Made by a program: the position numbers and the translations under genes
The notes under the pieces: generated by a model
The model's database searches: none
Told to the model about the DNA's origin: nothing
The model's input: only the letters and a program-made list of their open reading frames with translations
Shown: positions 25,544 to 34,272 of the stretch, piece by piece
How the letters are laid out: each line of letters starts with the position of its first letter
Numbering within the stretch: position 1 is the first letter of the stretch
DNA from: Thermodesulfobacteriota bacterium
Lineage (GTDB): Bacteria; Desulfobacterota_D; UBA1144; Nemesobacterales; CSP1-2
Direction of reading: 5' to 3'
Length of the DNA: 35,453 nt
NCBI GenBank assembly: GCA_035559815.1
Contig: DATMAT010000024.1
Location: forward strand, 1-35,453

Positions 25544-25571
25544 ATCGTATTATGTGAACAAATCTTGTAAA
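25544..25571 (-). promoter_or_regulatory. Possible sigma70-type promoter upstream of the PhyH-type gene
   Basis: On the minus strand TTTACA (25566-25571) and TACGAT (25544-25549) are separated by 16 bases in an AT-rich intergenic region, about 145 bp before the start codon. The -10 box matches the consensus at only four of six positions, so this is weak and could be chance. Confidence 0.25.
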
Positions 25572-25610
25572 AATCGATTAGATAAGTTATCAATACTCTT
25601 TTTTAAAAGA

Positions 25611-27203
25611 TCACATATTCGTATTTGCCCTCAAATCGTAAACCACGACGAATCTATTACTCAATACCTTTTTGTAACGGCTGTCGAGGTATTTTTTGAA
25701 TGTGGTGTGGGATTCGAGGAAATCCAGGTCACTAGGAGGCAAAATTCGTCGTCCAAACAACTGAAGAAAGCTCTCGGATGCAATCTGCCGATTCATATCT
25801 AATTTAACCGGTGCCACAAAATAAGAAGCACCTTCGGTGCGCCTTTTTTCTAATATAGAGACACTCCATGTTCGTACTCGATCATTATCGGTCTTGAAGC
25901 CCGGGAAATGCCACCCTCGTCGTTTGCTTGACTGTATAAGTACAGGATTATTCCAATCTGCGGCCAATATGAGAGCATTCGCCGGTACTATGGATTGTAC
26001 TGACAACCCACCTTCGTGAAGGATTTTATCGATAGAAGAATGGTATCGCGTCTCAACCAGTGCTAAGGATGAAACCAGGAATCCCACGACCAGGCAGATT
26101 ACAATAACGGTTTGTAAGCCCGGTTTCAGAATCCATGATTTGAATACACCTCTATGTTTGATGAACTCATCACAGAACAAGGCAGCGAACAGGGATGCTC
26201 CGGGTAATAACTGCAACTGATAATATTCGTGCTTTTGTCCCGGGAATCCGATGATAAAGAAGACAAAAAAGCCTGCTACCCACCAGTGAAAGAGATAAGT
26301 GCCAGGTTTATTCCATGCAGTTATAATTGCACCGACTATGGACATTATTAGGCCCACAGGGGTGACCAAAAAGGCGGCCAATCTTACGAACACTTTCTTC
26401 AATAATGCTGCCTCTAGAAAGGTCCCGAACCCGGTATACCAGACCCAATTTTCTTCTCCAAACATGACGAATGGGTAATTATTCCTGGCCAACGTAAATG
26501 CATGCACATACCAAAGAATAGATGGAATTACCACCATAAATCCAAAGACCCAAAGTCTAATCATTCTTAGAAACGACCATCCGAATTTATTCCAGGCTAA
26601 GTATGCAATTGGCAGTCCAATGATTGCAGCGGGAATTTTCACCAGTAGTGCAAATATAGCGAAAATGAGAGATAGGGCGAAATGCAGTGTTTTTTCATTT
26701 CTCGTCCATTGAGAAAAAAAGTATATAGCCCCTATGGAGAAACATAGCATCGCATTATCCGAAATCAGGGTTCTGGAGAAAAATACACTAAGCGGAGAGA
26801 AGAGGAAAAAAAATAAACTAATTAAAGCAGCTCGTTTGGTGAAATAGCTCCTGACTAATAGATAAAAATAGTAGGCTGATAGAGCACAAAAGCTGATAGA
26901 GAGAAGGCGGCCAAGAAATAGATGTTCGCCGAATAAAGCATATAGCAAAGCCATCAGGTAAGGCACGAGTGGGAACTCCATTCCAATATATCCGGGAAAG
27001 GGCCCGGCCCAATCGATTTGAGGGTGAAAGATGTCAAAGCCGTTACTATAAAAGTTTGAAGCAATCATGGCAACATCCGCTTGGCGCCAGCTATGGGATT
27101 CTACTAATCCCGAAGTGAGATGCCTGAAGCGAAGGAGAACGCCAATTACCAAAACTAAAAAGAACAATATATTCTCGTTGTTCAGACGTTTAACTAATCT
27201 CAA
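25611..27203 (-). CDS. GT39/ArnT-like GT-C membrane glycosyltransferase
   Basis: This 530-residue protein has about ten to twelve hydrophobic segments and a soluble C-terminal part, the layout of dolichyl- or undecaprenyl-phosphate sugar transferases of the PMT/ArnT class. The first external loop has LVESHSWRQADVAMIASNFY, with the acidic residue expected at the active site, followed by the GMEFPLVPYLMALLY loop. It would transfer a sugar from a polyprenyl-phosphate carrier to a glycan or lipid outside the cytoplasm. The frame starts with TTG at 27203, as no ATG occurs near the N terminus. It comes 30 bp after the NMT1-like gene. Donor and acceptor are unknown. Confidence 0.85.
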   Translation of the reverse strand: MRLVKRLNNENILFFLVLVIGVLLRFRHLTSGLVESHSWRQADVAMIASNFYSNGFDIFHPQIDWAGPFPGYIGMEFPLVPYLMALLYALFGEHLFLGRLLSISFCALSAYYFYLLVRSYFTKRAALISLFFFLFSPLSVFFSRTLISDNAMLCFSIGAIYFFSQWTRNEKTLHFALSLIFAIFALLVKIPAAIIGLPIAYLAWNKFGWSFLRMIRLWVFGFMVVIPSILWYVHAFTLARNNYPFVMFGEENWVWYTGFGTFLEAALLKKVFVRLAAFLVTPVGLIMSIVGAIITAWNKPGTYLFHWWVAGFFVFFIIGFPGQKHEYYQLQLLPGASLFAALFCDEFIKHRGVFKSWILKPGLQTVIVICLVVGFLVSSLALVETRYHSSIDKILHEGGLSVQSIVPANALILAADWNNPVLIQSSKRRGWHFPGFKTDNDRVRTWSVSILEKRRTEGASYFVAPVKLDMNRQIASESFLQLFGRRILPPSDLDFLESHTTFKKYLDSRYKKVLSNRFVVVYDLRANTNM

Positions 27204-27233
27204 TTCTTTATTTAAGTAGAAATTGCGTCGAAA

Positions 27234-28100
27234 TTACCTTAACTTAAGGTCTTTCGTTGCCTCATCAAGAAATGTTAAGTCACTGAAATTTGTGGGAATC
27301 TTCCGAATGTAGCCCAGTTTCATCATGAGAGAAAGTACCCTTTCCATGGCTCCTTTGTTTCTAACTGCATTCATATCGGGCCTATTTACATTCAGGGCTT
27401 TCCGAATGAAGCCGGTATTGACGCCGATGTAGCGGGAGGCTATTTGGGCGGACTCGTCCGGACTTTCATTGACAAATTTAATCCCACGTGCAAATGCCCT
27501 GACCACCTTTTGCGTCAGGTGGGGAGAAGTCTCTTTTAGCTCCATGGTTGTTGTTAAAGAGCATCCGGGGGCCCCTTTCCATACATCTCCCGTTCTTTTT
27601 ACGACGGTTCCGACACCCAATGCTTCCATCATCGTCGCGTAGGGCTCGACCATCGAAGCAGCATCCGCTCCTTGGCCAAATAAAGATATAATTGCCCCAT
27701 CGCCGGAAGGTAGTCTTATAAGATCGACGTCCTTCCATCCCAAGCTCTCAATGAGCCCCATCGCCGTTAAATCTTTCATGCCCCCTCGCAACGGGACGGC
27801 GACTTTTTTCACCTCTGATGGGTTTATTTCCTTCCGAACAACTATGGCCGCTTCTTCAAAGCCGGAGCCGCAAATCAACACCAGCGGTATATCTTTATCT
27901 TCCGCGGCGGCAACCCTGGTCCAAGGAATAACTGCAAATTGACTTTCGCCGTTCACCAGTTTGTGTGGAACCATCCATGCAGTAGGTTCGATGTTTAAAT
28001 TTGCATCAAGACCTTCGTCTTGAAAAAATCCCTTTTCGTACGCAACGTACGCCGGTATCTGACAGACGCCTCTCAAAAGAGAAAAAGAGACCTTGTTCAC
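27234..28100 (-). CDS. NMT1/THI5-like substrate-binding protein without a signal peptide
   Basis: This is a 288-residue periplasmic-binding-protein fold of the NMT1/SsuA type: FSLLRGVCQIPAYVAYEKGFF opens lobe 1, followed by GESQFAVIPW, AVPLRGGMKDLTAM and GQGADAASMVEPYA. Most homologues are secreted ABC-transporter receptors, but this one starts directly with lobe 1, has no leader or lipobox, and no permease or ATPase gene is nearby. GTG at 28100 is chosen because AAGGAGG lies eight bases before it; a longer frame from the ATG at 28139 would place that site inside the coding region. A cytoplasmic role like that of THI5 or the Mqn enzymes, or as a small-molecule sensor, is possible; the real function is unknown. 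Confidence 0.78.
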   Translation of the reverse strand: MNKVSFSLLRGVCQIPAYVAYEKGFFQDEGLDANLNIEPTAWMVPHKLVNGESQFAVIPWTRVAAAEDKDIPLVLICGSGFEEAAIVVRKEINPSEVKKVAVPLRGGMKDLTAMGLIESLGWKDVDLIRLPSGDGAIISLFGQGADAASMVEPYATMMEALGVGTVVKRTGDVWKGAPGCSLTTTMELKETSPHLTQKVVRAFARGIKFVNESPDESAQIASRYIGVNTGFIRKALNVNRPDMNAVRNKGAMERVLSLMMKLGYIRKIPTNFSDLTFLDEATKDLKLR

Positions 28101-28108
28101 TGATGAAT

Positions 28109-28115
28109 CCTCCTT
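28109..28115 (-). promoter_or_regulatory. Shine-Dalgarno site deciding the GTG start of the NMT1-like gene
   Basis: AAGGAGG on the coding strand sits eight bases before GTG at 28100, inside the longer open frame that begins at 28139. It supports the shorter protein. Confidence 0.7.
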
Positions 28116-28157
28116 CTTTATTTGCTCACGTAATCTCAAAATCCTCTGTTTGTTTCG

Positions 28158-28919
28158 CTATATTTTGTGCGCTACCACAATAAAGTTTCCTCCCAACCGG
28201 TGACTTATATTGTATTTGTTCAAACGCTCGCAATATATTGCCAACGGCTTGGGCGGAATCATCAAATCTCCCACGTTGAGAAAAAAATTGTAGAACCTGA
28301 CATCAATAACCCTGAGACCGGCCTTCTCGAGTTTATCCACTACCTCCGCACAAGCATAAACTCTGTATTGACCATCGCTATGGGCCGGTCTTCTAATCAT
28401 ATACGACGCCTTATTCAAACACCAATTTATCTTAATCAGTAGACTGGCCCGGTTTGTGAATGTAATAATGGCAAAACCGTTTTTGCGGAGAACCCGATGA
28501 GCCTCTCGGAAGAACTCGTCTGGAGATGATAGGCAACCCGCCAGAGAGACAGCTACTACACCGTCTGTCGTGTCATCGTCAAAAGGAAGGGAATCCGCTT
28601 TGGCCGTTATGAATACCGGCCTATTCGTCATACGATGGTCCAGGAAACGCTCGTTAGCGAATTCTATCATCTCTATATCATGGTCCACTCCGATTACGGA
28701 TAAACCCATCTCGGACAATCTTGCCGACAAATATCCAGTACCACAGCCAATATCAAGCCACAACTCATTTGGCCGGCTTACTCTAGAGCATATATCTTCT
28801 ACAAGTTCGTTACCATGCTTGAATGTAAAATCTTTGTTGCTTTTTCTCGAGGAGTCGTAAATATCGCTCCATTTCCCCGGGTCGAATTTTTCTTTGAATC
28901 CTGAGGCTTGACCGGACAT
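28158..28919 (-). CDS. Class I SAM-dependent methyltransferase
   Basis: This 253-residue Methyltransf_11/25-type enzyme has motif I LWLDIGCGTGYLSARL (53-68), VIGVDHDIEMIEFANE (motif II region), ADSLPFDDDTTDGVVAVSLAGCL and HRVLRKNGFAIITF. All the usual SAM-binding parts are present. It lies between the polysaccharide deacetylase and the NMT1-like gene with short gaps of 47 and 57 bp. It probably methylates a precursor or sugar of the glycan; oxygen, nitrogen or carbon as target cannot be told apart from the sequence. Confidence 0.87.
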   Translation of the reverse strand: MSGQASGFKEKFDPGKWSDIYDSSRKSNKDFTFKHGNELVEDICSRVSRPNELWLDIGCGTGYLSARLSEMGLSVIGVDHDIEMIEFANERFLDHRMTNRPVFITAKADSLPFDDDTTDGVVAVSLAGCLSSPDEFFREAHRVLRKNGFAIITFTNRASLLIKINWCLNKASYMIRRPAHSDGQYRVYACAEVVDKLEKAGLRVIDVRFYNFFLNVGDLMIPPKPLAIYCERLNKYNISHRLGGNFIVVAHKI

Positions 28920-28966
28920 GTGTTGTTATTCCGTTGTATTTGTATGACGCTAGATAAAAAGAATTT

Positions 28967-29725
28967 TCATAAACTGAGTTTGACTGCGCGTCGAATCTGG
29001 CGAGGGATGCTGCACGCCCGGATGTACCAGGGAAATAGGTTTGTCAACATTATATCGAAAAGCCGCTCGCTTCTTAGATAATAGGCTTCCACCCTCTCCA
29101 GCGCGTAAAGGTTGCTACCAGAAGAGGCAAGGCCAAGCCTGTCTGAACAGGCAAAGGAAAAGTGTTTTTTCACTATTTCTAAGATTCGTTCATCATACCG
29201 CCCGAAGGGATATGCAAAACAGGAAACAGGCGCACTCAGTGTATCCTCGATTATGACCTTAGAATCAAGGATTTCAGATTGGGCATGCTCGAAAGGTAAG
29301 CGAGTGAGGTCTGGGTGGGTAAGGGTATGGGCCCCAAAATCAATTCCGTACTGATGCATCTCCATTATCTCTTTCCAGCATAGCATCTGGCGCTTTCCAA
29401 GGGAAGGGAGCCTGCCGTTGAGTCCTGAATTGCTCTTTTCCCCCACCGTGAGAAAAACCGTGGCAGTCATATTGTACCGCAGTAGCACTGGAAAGGCTTC
29501 ATCAAATACGCTTCGATACCCATCGTCGAAGGTTATAACAATGGACCGATCTGGGAAAGGCTTTCCTTCTTCCAGATAACTTACAACCTCGGCTAACCTT
29601 AGGGTTTTGTATCCATTCTCATGAAGCCTAGCAATGCCGTGACGAAACACTCGCGGCGAGAATGAGGTTACCGAGGGTCGATCATCAAGGGCATGGAATG
29701 TTAAAATGGGTAGAGAAGAAGGCAT
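28967..29725 (-). CDS. Polysaccharide deacetylase (NodB homology domain)
   Basis: This 252-residue CE4-type hydrolase removes N- or O-acetyl groups from sugars with the help of a divalent metal. Motif 1 is VITFDDGYRS with D67 and D68, motif 2 is HTLTH with the metal-binding H133 and H137, and motif 3 is AYPFGRYDE (171-179). No signal peptide is seen, so it may act in the cytoplasm on a lipid-linked sugar, such as freeing an amine for later acylation (inference). It starts 9 bp after the PaaK-like copy 1 gene. A free amino sugar would be a natural acceptor for the acyl groups activated by the neighbouring ligases. Confidence 0.92.
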   Translation of the reverse strand: MPSSLPILTFHALDDRPSVTSFSPRVFRHGIARLHENGYKTLRLAEVVSYLEEGKPFPDRSIVITFDDGYRSVFDEAFPVLLRYNMTATVFLTVGEKSNSGLNGRLPSLGKRQMLCWKEIMEMHQYGIDFGAHTLTHPDLTRLPFEHAQSEILDSKVIIEDTLSAPVSCFAYPFGRYDERILEIVKKHFSFACSDRLGLASSGSNLYALERVEAYYLRSERLFDIMLTNLFPWYIRACSIPRQIRRAVKLSL

Positions 29726-29734
29726 GGTGGTGGA

Positions 29735-31369
29735 TTACCTACTTTTGTTTATTGACTGCCCAAGATGCAAATGAAGAATCTTGCCGGAACGGGTAGTAAA
29801 AGGGGCTTGGCGCTCTACACGGAGTAGACTGGCATCGCGCCACATGAACTCCATCATTCTTTCTACTGGAGATCCGGAGCCAATAGTGCTGAGAAAGACT
29901 TCTGATAAAGCATTGGTATCAAGCGGCCCGAGTTTTGGATGCACGAGTAACCGCAGAATGGGCTGGCCATCTTCAGTCTCATCTTCTAGGAGTTGGTAAT
30001 CTGTGGCTGACCCGCCAAAGCGGGCCGGCAAATCCTCTTCGAGAATGCGGATTACATCCGTATCCAAAAAGGTCATCCCTCCTCCGGTAAGCTTTTCGTA
30101 ACTGCGTATGTTGTGCAGGTGCGTAGTCCAACCAAGTTCCTCCAGCGCACAGCCACATTTCCGTCTGGAAATAACAGCTTGGTCGCCCATAGAGACATTA
30201 AGCAGGGTAAAAGGCGATGCGGGATGGAGTGACGTAATTAGGAGAGCATTTTGAGGTAGTCTGGGGAGCGTTTCATCTGATTCCGGTTGAATGAGCGCAT
30301 GGAGGTCGTGTAGTAAATGAACATCGTCAGAGGCTGCCGGGGCAAGGCAGCCGTAGCCAATGGGTCCGCACTCCATACTCCCATAACGGGGCAGAGCCTC
30401 GGCACCGGCACGGCGTATTACATCTAGGCGGGCACTTGTAATGGGCTCTCCCGCTAATAGGAACTGGGCATCTCGGAGTTCAATTCCGTTTTCCAATGCC
30501 GCCAGGCAAAGACGCACTGCAGAGCTGGGGAATGTAAAAAGATGAGGGGTGTCGCCAGACTGTAAAACCTCGGTCATCCATTTAGCTATAGGAAGCGGGT
30601 CACCAAGAGAGACGTATAATGGGCGCGGCAAGGGAACACCAGCTAGCCGGCTTCCCCATCTCATAGCACGTTCGCTCCAACGGAAGATAGAGTCCAGCCC
30701 GGGTGCAGCCGGGTCTACCTGTGAGAACCAGCGAACCGGCGGATTACCGAAGCTGCTAAACTTGAGAAGCCGGAACCTAGCCCCAGCACCGGGGGTTTCC
30801 CAGGTCGCTTTATGCCACTTGGACCCTCCCCTTGCTTCGAGGAATAGGGAGGTATTAACACCACAGCCCTTGACGAAATCCAGGTCAATAAGTACAGGTG
30901 TCCCCGAACTCCGACTTCCGCCGCTTCGGGCGGGGATGTGAAAGACCGCGAGCGGGTTACGTAGTAGTTCATGGCCTAGAGATATCGTTGTGCTTCCCCT
31001 TATAGCTGGCTGTCGACCCTTGAACTCATCGACGGTGAGGTATACTCCTTGACGATAAAGCATTTGAAGGGCCGCCTCAATACCTTCTTTTTTTACCGAC
31101 TCTTCTAAGTCTCCGTATTCGCAGCCGGCTAGCTTTAAAAGTTGCCGGTATGGGCTTTCCGGGTACTCATAGACAGACTGTTTAAGAGTGGCCAAGAAGG
31201 AATTCTCTCTCTGCTCAAAGCGACGGCGCAGGATAGCTCTCGCTTCCTGTAGACCGATTTTGTGATGGAGGAACGAAGGGAGCTTGCTTAGAAAACGGGC
31301 TCCGATTATCACATTATCAAATGAACTCCAGGAACTAGGGCTTTTGGTTATGGACTGGTGCTGGTTCAT
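29735..31369 (-). CDS. PaaK/CapK-like adenylate-forming enzyme, copy 1
   Basis: This 544-residue paralogue of the protein at 22820-24397 has the same parts in order: GVYLTVDEFKGR near 108-119, RSGGSRSSGTPV (148-159) as phosphate loop, LAGEPIT, YGSMECGPIG, the Cys pair in KCGCALEELG, RSYEKLTGGGMTF and SGKILHLH with a lysine near residue 530. The two are clearly related but well diverged, so they probably activate different acids or serve different carriers. The family makes acyl-adenylates and usually CoA thioesters; CapK-type members occur in capsule loci with poorly known roles. It stands between the VOC-like gene and the deacetylase. No carrier protein is adjacent to this copy. Confidence 0.82.
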   Translation of the reverse strand: MNQHQSITKSPSSWSSFDNVIIGARFLSKLPSFLHHKIGLQEARAILRRRFEQRENSFLATLKQSVYEYPESPYRQLLKLAGCEYGDLEESVKKEGIEAALQMLYRQGVYLTVDEFKGRQPAIRGSTTISLGHELLRNPLAVFHIPARSGGSRSSGTPVLIDLDFVKGCGVNTSLFLEARGGSKWHKATWETPGAGARFRLLKFSSFGNPPVRWFSQVDPAAPGLDSIFRWSERAMRWGSRLAGVPLPRPLYVSLGDPLPIAKWMTEVLQSGDTPHLFTFPSSAVRLCLAALENGIELRDAQFLLAGEPITSARLDVIRRAGAEALPRYGSMECGPIGYGCLAPAASDDVHLLHDLHALIQPESDETLPRLPQNALLITSLHPASPFTLLNVSMGDQAVISRRKCGCALEELGWTTHLHNIRSYEKLTGGGMTFLDTDVIRILEEDLPARFGGSATDYQLLEDETEDGQPILRLLVHPKLGPLDTNALSEVFLSTIGSGSPVERMMEFMWRDASLLRVERQAPFTTRSGKILHLHLGQSINKSR

Positions 31370-31468
31370 AATACTTTCTACAGTTTTAAGCCTATCTTTG
31401 ATAAACTATTCGGCAAGACCGTTTACAAATGCCGACTAAGAGAACCGTACTAATTCATAGCGGTATGG

Positions 31469-31939
31469 TCACTGAGACTGCCGGGATGACAGGCGGTGGC
31501 AAAGATCGATCAGTTCGAGAGGTGCCTGTACCAGTTCTATCAGAACACCCTCGCCTCCCATCTTCGGGTGAATAAAGCATACATCATGACCCGCTGCTCC
31601 CCGGCGAATTCCTCTAGGGGTGAAAACCAAACCTTGCGACGACAACCACTCCACGGCAGCATGTAAATCATCGACCCAGAGCCCAATGTGGTTAAGAGGC
31701 GGTTTATGGGCCTGTGGGCTTTTCTCCGGGTTTATCGGTTGCAAAAGGTTAACATCTACATGAAAGGGACCAAATCCTGCAACTGCAATCTCCCCATACA
31801 CGTTCTCGGTATCGTTCTGGAAAGTTATGGTCGGGGTAAGGCCGAGAGTGTCAACCCACAGCTTTCGAAGAGTCTTAAGGTCTAGACCCCCGACGGCGAT
31901 TTGCTGGATACCAAGTACTTTGAATGGCCTCTCCTTCAT
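31469..31939 (-). CDS. VOC family protein, methylmalonyl-CoA-epimerase-like
   Basis: This 156-residue protein has two glyoxalase-type beta-alpha-beta-beta-beta modules. The second module ends with [17 protein letters not shown], very like the end of methylmalonyl-CoA epimerases. The metal ligands H84 ([10 protein letters not shown]) and E135 (LIELVQ) are present, but the first expected ligand is Gln13 (IQQIAVGG) instead of His. A ribosome site CGGAGG lies ten bases before the ATG, 24 bp after the dehydrogenase gene. A role in epimerising or rearranging a thioester or keto acid is possible but unproven. The last residues (LSSRQSQ) are encoded by TGTCATCCCGGCAGTC, which resembles a dispersed intergenic repeat. 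Confidence 0.75.
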   Translation of the reverse strand: MKERPFKVLGIQQIAVGGLDLKTLRKLWVDTLGLTPTITFQNDTENVYGEIAVAGFGPFHVDVNLLQPINPEKSPQAHKPPLNHIGLWVDDLHAAVEWLSSQGLVFTPRGIRRGAAGHDVCFIHPKMGGEGVLIELVQAPLELIDLCHRLSSRQSQ

Positions 31940-31963
31940 TTTCTGTCAACCTCCGTTCATTTT

Positions 31964-33202
31964 TTAAAAGGATTTTTCGTACTTGGTGAGGGATATATTA
32001 GATACCTGTGGAGAATTATTGAATTCACAAATCGATTTCTCGAAGTAAGGGAGGGAAAGGGAGGAAACTACCCGGCCCGGGATCCATCCGCGACGGTATA
32101 GCTCTAGTCCGGCTCCGAATAGCCAGTCGCCCAGTCGAGGACGTTCAGACTTTTTCTGTACTTGACGGAAGCGATGAAGTGCCATAGGCACGGCAATCTC
32201 GCTTGGCATTACTCCCTGTCTGTTCGCTTCGTTGATTAGCCAGGCTATGCTGGTGCTCATGCGGCGTTCGATAAAGTCGGCAATTTTTTCTCTGTCTATG
32301 GATGCGAACTCCATCGTCCCCCCCAGCACTCCACCCGAATTGGTCACGAAATCCGGGAGGCACATGACCCCGCGGTTGAATAAGATACGCTCTGCTTCGG
32401 GTGTCACCGGATTGTTGGCGCCGGCGCAGATAATAAGGGCTTTGACGCGATCGACGTTTCCAAGATGAATGCTATGATGGCGGGCGCAAGGGCTAAGCAG
32501 GTCCACTGGCAATTCGAGCAGTTCCGATTTATCAATATGCTCTGCCCTGGGGTAAAGGTTCACCAAATGGCTCCCCGCTTGGCCATATAGTTTGCGGAGT
32601 AGCTCTACATCGAGTCCATCAGAATTATAGATTGCTCCACGGGAGGTAGATATAGCCACAACACGGGATTTAGCTTGGTAGAAAAGCCCTGCCAGTTCAC
32701 TTCCTACGCTCCCAAAACCCTCTATTGCTATACTGCTTTTATGTATGTCGATAGCGAAATGATTAAGAGCCTCTTTAGCAGCGGCAAAAACGGTGAGCGC
32801 AGTGTAATAGCCTGAGGAAATACCACGCAATTCACGCGCTTTAACCTCTACGCCGACCGCTTTAAGCATAAGTCGGATGTCAGAATTATTAGTACCCATG
32901 TCAGCGGCCGGGATATAGATGCGTTTACGCAAAATGGAGGATATAGCTTGCCCGAACCTTGCTAGGCGTTCTTGTCGCTCTGTTATTGGCGCTTCCGGGT
33001 CGTAAATCACACCGGCTTTCGCACCGCCTTGGGGCAGCCCTAAAAATCCGTACTTAAGTGTCATAGCCCGTGCCAGACCGGTCATTTCTTCTTTGTCGAT
33101 ATCCGGCAACATACGCAGTCCGCCGCGGGAGCGGTTATTTACGGTTGAGTCAACGGCAACGTAACCTAATACTTCTGGGCCCTCGGATACGGTTATTAGC
33201 AT
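31964..33202 (-). CDS. Glu/Leu/Phe/Val dehydrogenase family protein
   Basis: This 412-residue NAD(P)-dependent enzyme carries the amino-acid dehydrogenase signature: RGGLRMLPDIDKEEM, K50 in AMTLKYGF, catalytic-type K62 in LPQGGAKAGV and D101 in IPAADMGTN. The nucleotide-binding domain has IEGFGSVGSELAG (GxGxxG at 162-167), then AGANNPVTPEAERIL and PDFVTNSGGVLGGTMEF. The family oxidatively deaminates an amino acid or reductively aminates a 2-oxo acid. Substrate-pocket residues differ from textbook glutamate dehydrogenase, so glutamate, a branched or aromatic amino acid, or an unusual one are all possible. Placement beside the VOC and PaaK-like genes suggests provision of a building block rather than general nitrogen metabolism (inference). 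Confidence 0.88.
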   Translation of the reverse strand: MLITVSEGPEVLGYVAVDSTVNNRSRGGLRMLPDIDKEEMTGLARAMTLKYGFLGLPQGGAKAGVIYDPEAPITERQERLARFGQAISSILRKRIYIPAADMGTNNSDIRLMLKAVGVEVKARELRGISSGYYTALTVFAAAKEALNHFAIDIHKSSIAIEGFGSVGSELAGLFYQAKSRVVAISTSRGAIYNSDGLDVELLRKLYGQAGSHLVNLYPRAEHIDKSELLELPVDLLSPCARHHSIHLGNVDRVKALIICAGANNPVTPEAERILFNRGVMCLPDFVTNSGGVLGGTMEFASIDREKIADFIERRMSTSIAWLINEANRQGVMPSEIAVPMALHRFRQVQKKSERPRLGDWLFGAGLELYRRGWIPGRVVSSLSLPYFEKSICEFNNSPQVSNISLTKYEKSF

Positions 33203-33316
33203 TTGAAATTAATTCCCCAACAAAACTCATGTCCGGTTATAAGTTTCATCCGAATGATGATCCGGGCAACGACGGATTCAACAGGGTAGCGGATCGGTCA
33301 AAAGTTAATATCTATA

Positions 33317-34150
33317 TTAGCCTATTTTTTCTCCGGGGAGATCAAAGGAACTACCCGCAAATTTCTTTTTAATCGCTCTCACCGCTACAAAATAACCGGT
33401 CAGAAATCGTGTTGGCCAGCGGGATAAACGTTCAAATGACATCAAAAGGTTCAAGAACCCTTCTTGTACTTTCAGCCCGGAATGACCCTCCAGAACACGG
33501 GACATGGCCATAGCCAAGATTCTGGGAAAGTGCATCACGGCGCTGACGTCTATGACCATTAAGCCCAGGCACTCCAGATGGTCGCGGAGACGGTTCGGGC
33601 CGAGAGTAGCTCCAACAAAGTAAGGTACTATTTTCAAGCGGTTTAGCAGGCGAAAAGGTAACACTGAGCGTAGAGCGATGACCGGATTCTCCAGGTTGTC
33701 CAGGGTGAGGAGCAGTTGCCCTCCCGGCTTAAGCACCCGGAGAAGTTCACCCAGGCTATCTATGATTTCATCAGATGATTCAAAATGGTCCAGTGTGGAA
33801 TTGGATACTATAATGTCGAAAACACCGTCGGCGAAGGGAAGGCGGCGGACGTCCCCTCCTACTACTGCAAAGCCGGGATGACGAGATTTAGCCGAACGAG
33901 AAGTCAAAACGGATATATCCATCCCGATTACTCTTGTGGCGTGCAATTCCAGCAAGGGGTATAATCCCTTGCCCAGTGACTCATCGAATAAATCGGTTTT
34001 GAGAAGAAAATCTACCTTATGATTAGGCAGCCAATGGCCGAATAAGGCAGTATTGACCGCGTCGTTATATGCCCGCCAGAGCGTCTGCGGGCTTGCTTCC
34101 TGCCAGGTCTTGGCGACTGTATCCCAGTAGCGTGATTTTTCCTGAGTCAA
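33317..34150 (-). CDS. Methyltransferase-fold protein with an atypical motif I
   Basis: This 277-residue protein has a class I methyltransferase layout: VIGMDIS (end of strand 2, D78), VGGDVRRLPFADGVFDIIVSNSTLDHF, and LLRVLKPGGQLLLTLDN. The first SAM loop reads KTDLFDESLGKGL (51-63) instead of the usual D-x-G-x-G-x-G, so glycines are scarce there. Similar loops occur in a family of methyltransferases of surface polysaccharide loci, so activity is still likely. The C-terminal 80 residues (FPRILAMAMSRVLEG and following) are family specific. It precedes the dehydrogenase gene by 114 bp and follows the repeat-bearing gap after the radical SAM gene. The target is unknown. Confidence 0.82.
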   Translation of the reverse strand: MTQEKSRYWDTVAKTWQEASPQTLWRAYNDAVNTALFGHWLPNHKVDFLLKTDLFDESLGKGLYPLLELHATRVIGMDISVLTSRSAKSRHPGFAVVGGDVRRLPFADGVFDIIVSNSTLDHFESSDEIIDSLGELLRVLKPGGQLLLTLDNLENPVIALRSVLPFRLLNRLKIVPYFVGATLGPNRLRDHLECLGLMVIDVSAVMHFPRILAMAMSRVLEGHSGLKVQEGFLNLLMSFERLSRWPTRFLTGYFVAVRAIKKKFAGSSFDLPGEKIG

Positions 34151-34196
34151 AGTATGAGCTTGTTAAGAGAGCTAGGGGAATTTATCTCTATTAATA

Positions 34197-34235
34197 CCGT
34201 TCGGAGCCTGTCCCGAGTACAACGAAGGAATGAGC
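34197..34235. repeat. Degenerate copy of the palindromic intergenic repeat
   Basis: The stretch CCGTTCGGAGCCTGTCCC continues as GAGTACAACGAAGGAATGAGC. It resembles the reverse complement of the element at 18455-18489 (TCCTGAG, then CGAAGG) with several mismatches and one gap. Confidence 0.5.
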
Positions 34236-34272
34236 CGCGTGCATGCACCCGCTGGTGATGAGAAATAAAAAA

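Noticed and set aside
25590-25612. AT-rich inverted repeat TCTTTT..AAAAGA as a terminator of the GT-C gene
   Set aside because: The stem is only six A/T pairs with a two-base loop and has no G/C-rich part, so a functional terminator is unlikely.
28101-28139. 13-codon N-terminal extension of the NMT1-like protein
   Set aside because: The strong AAGGAGG site falls inside it, and it does not form a signal peptide.
30549-30941. 130-codon plus-strand frame
   Set aside because: It lies fully antisense to PaaK-like copy 1 and has a low-complexity, Arg/Pro/Ser-rich composition.
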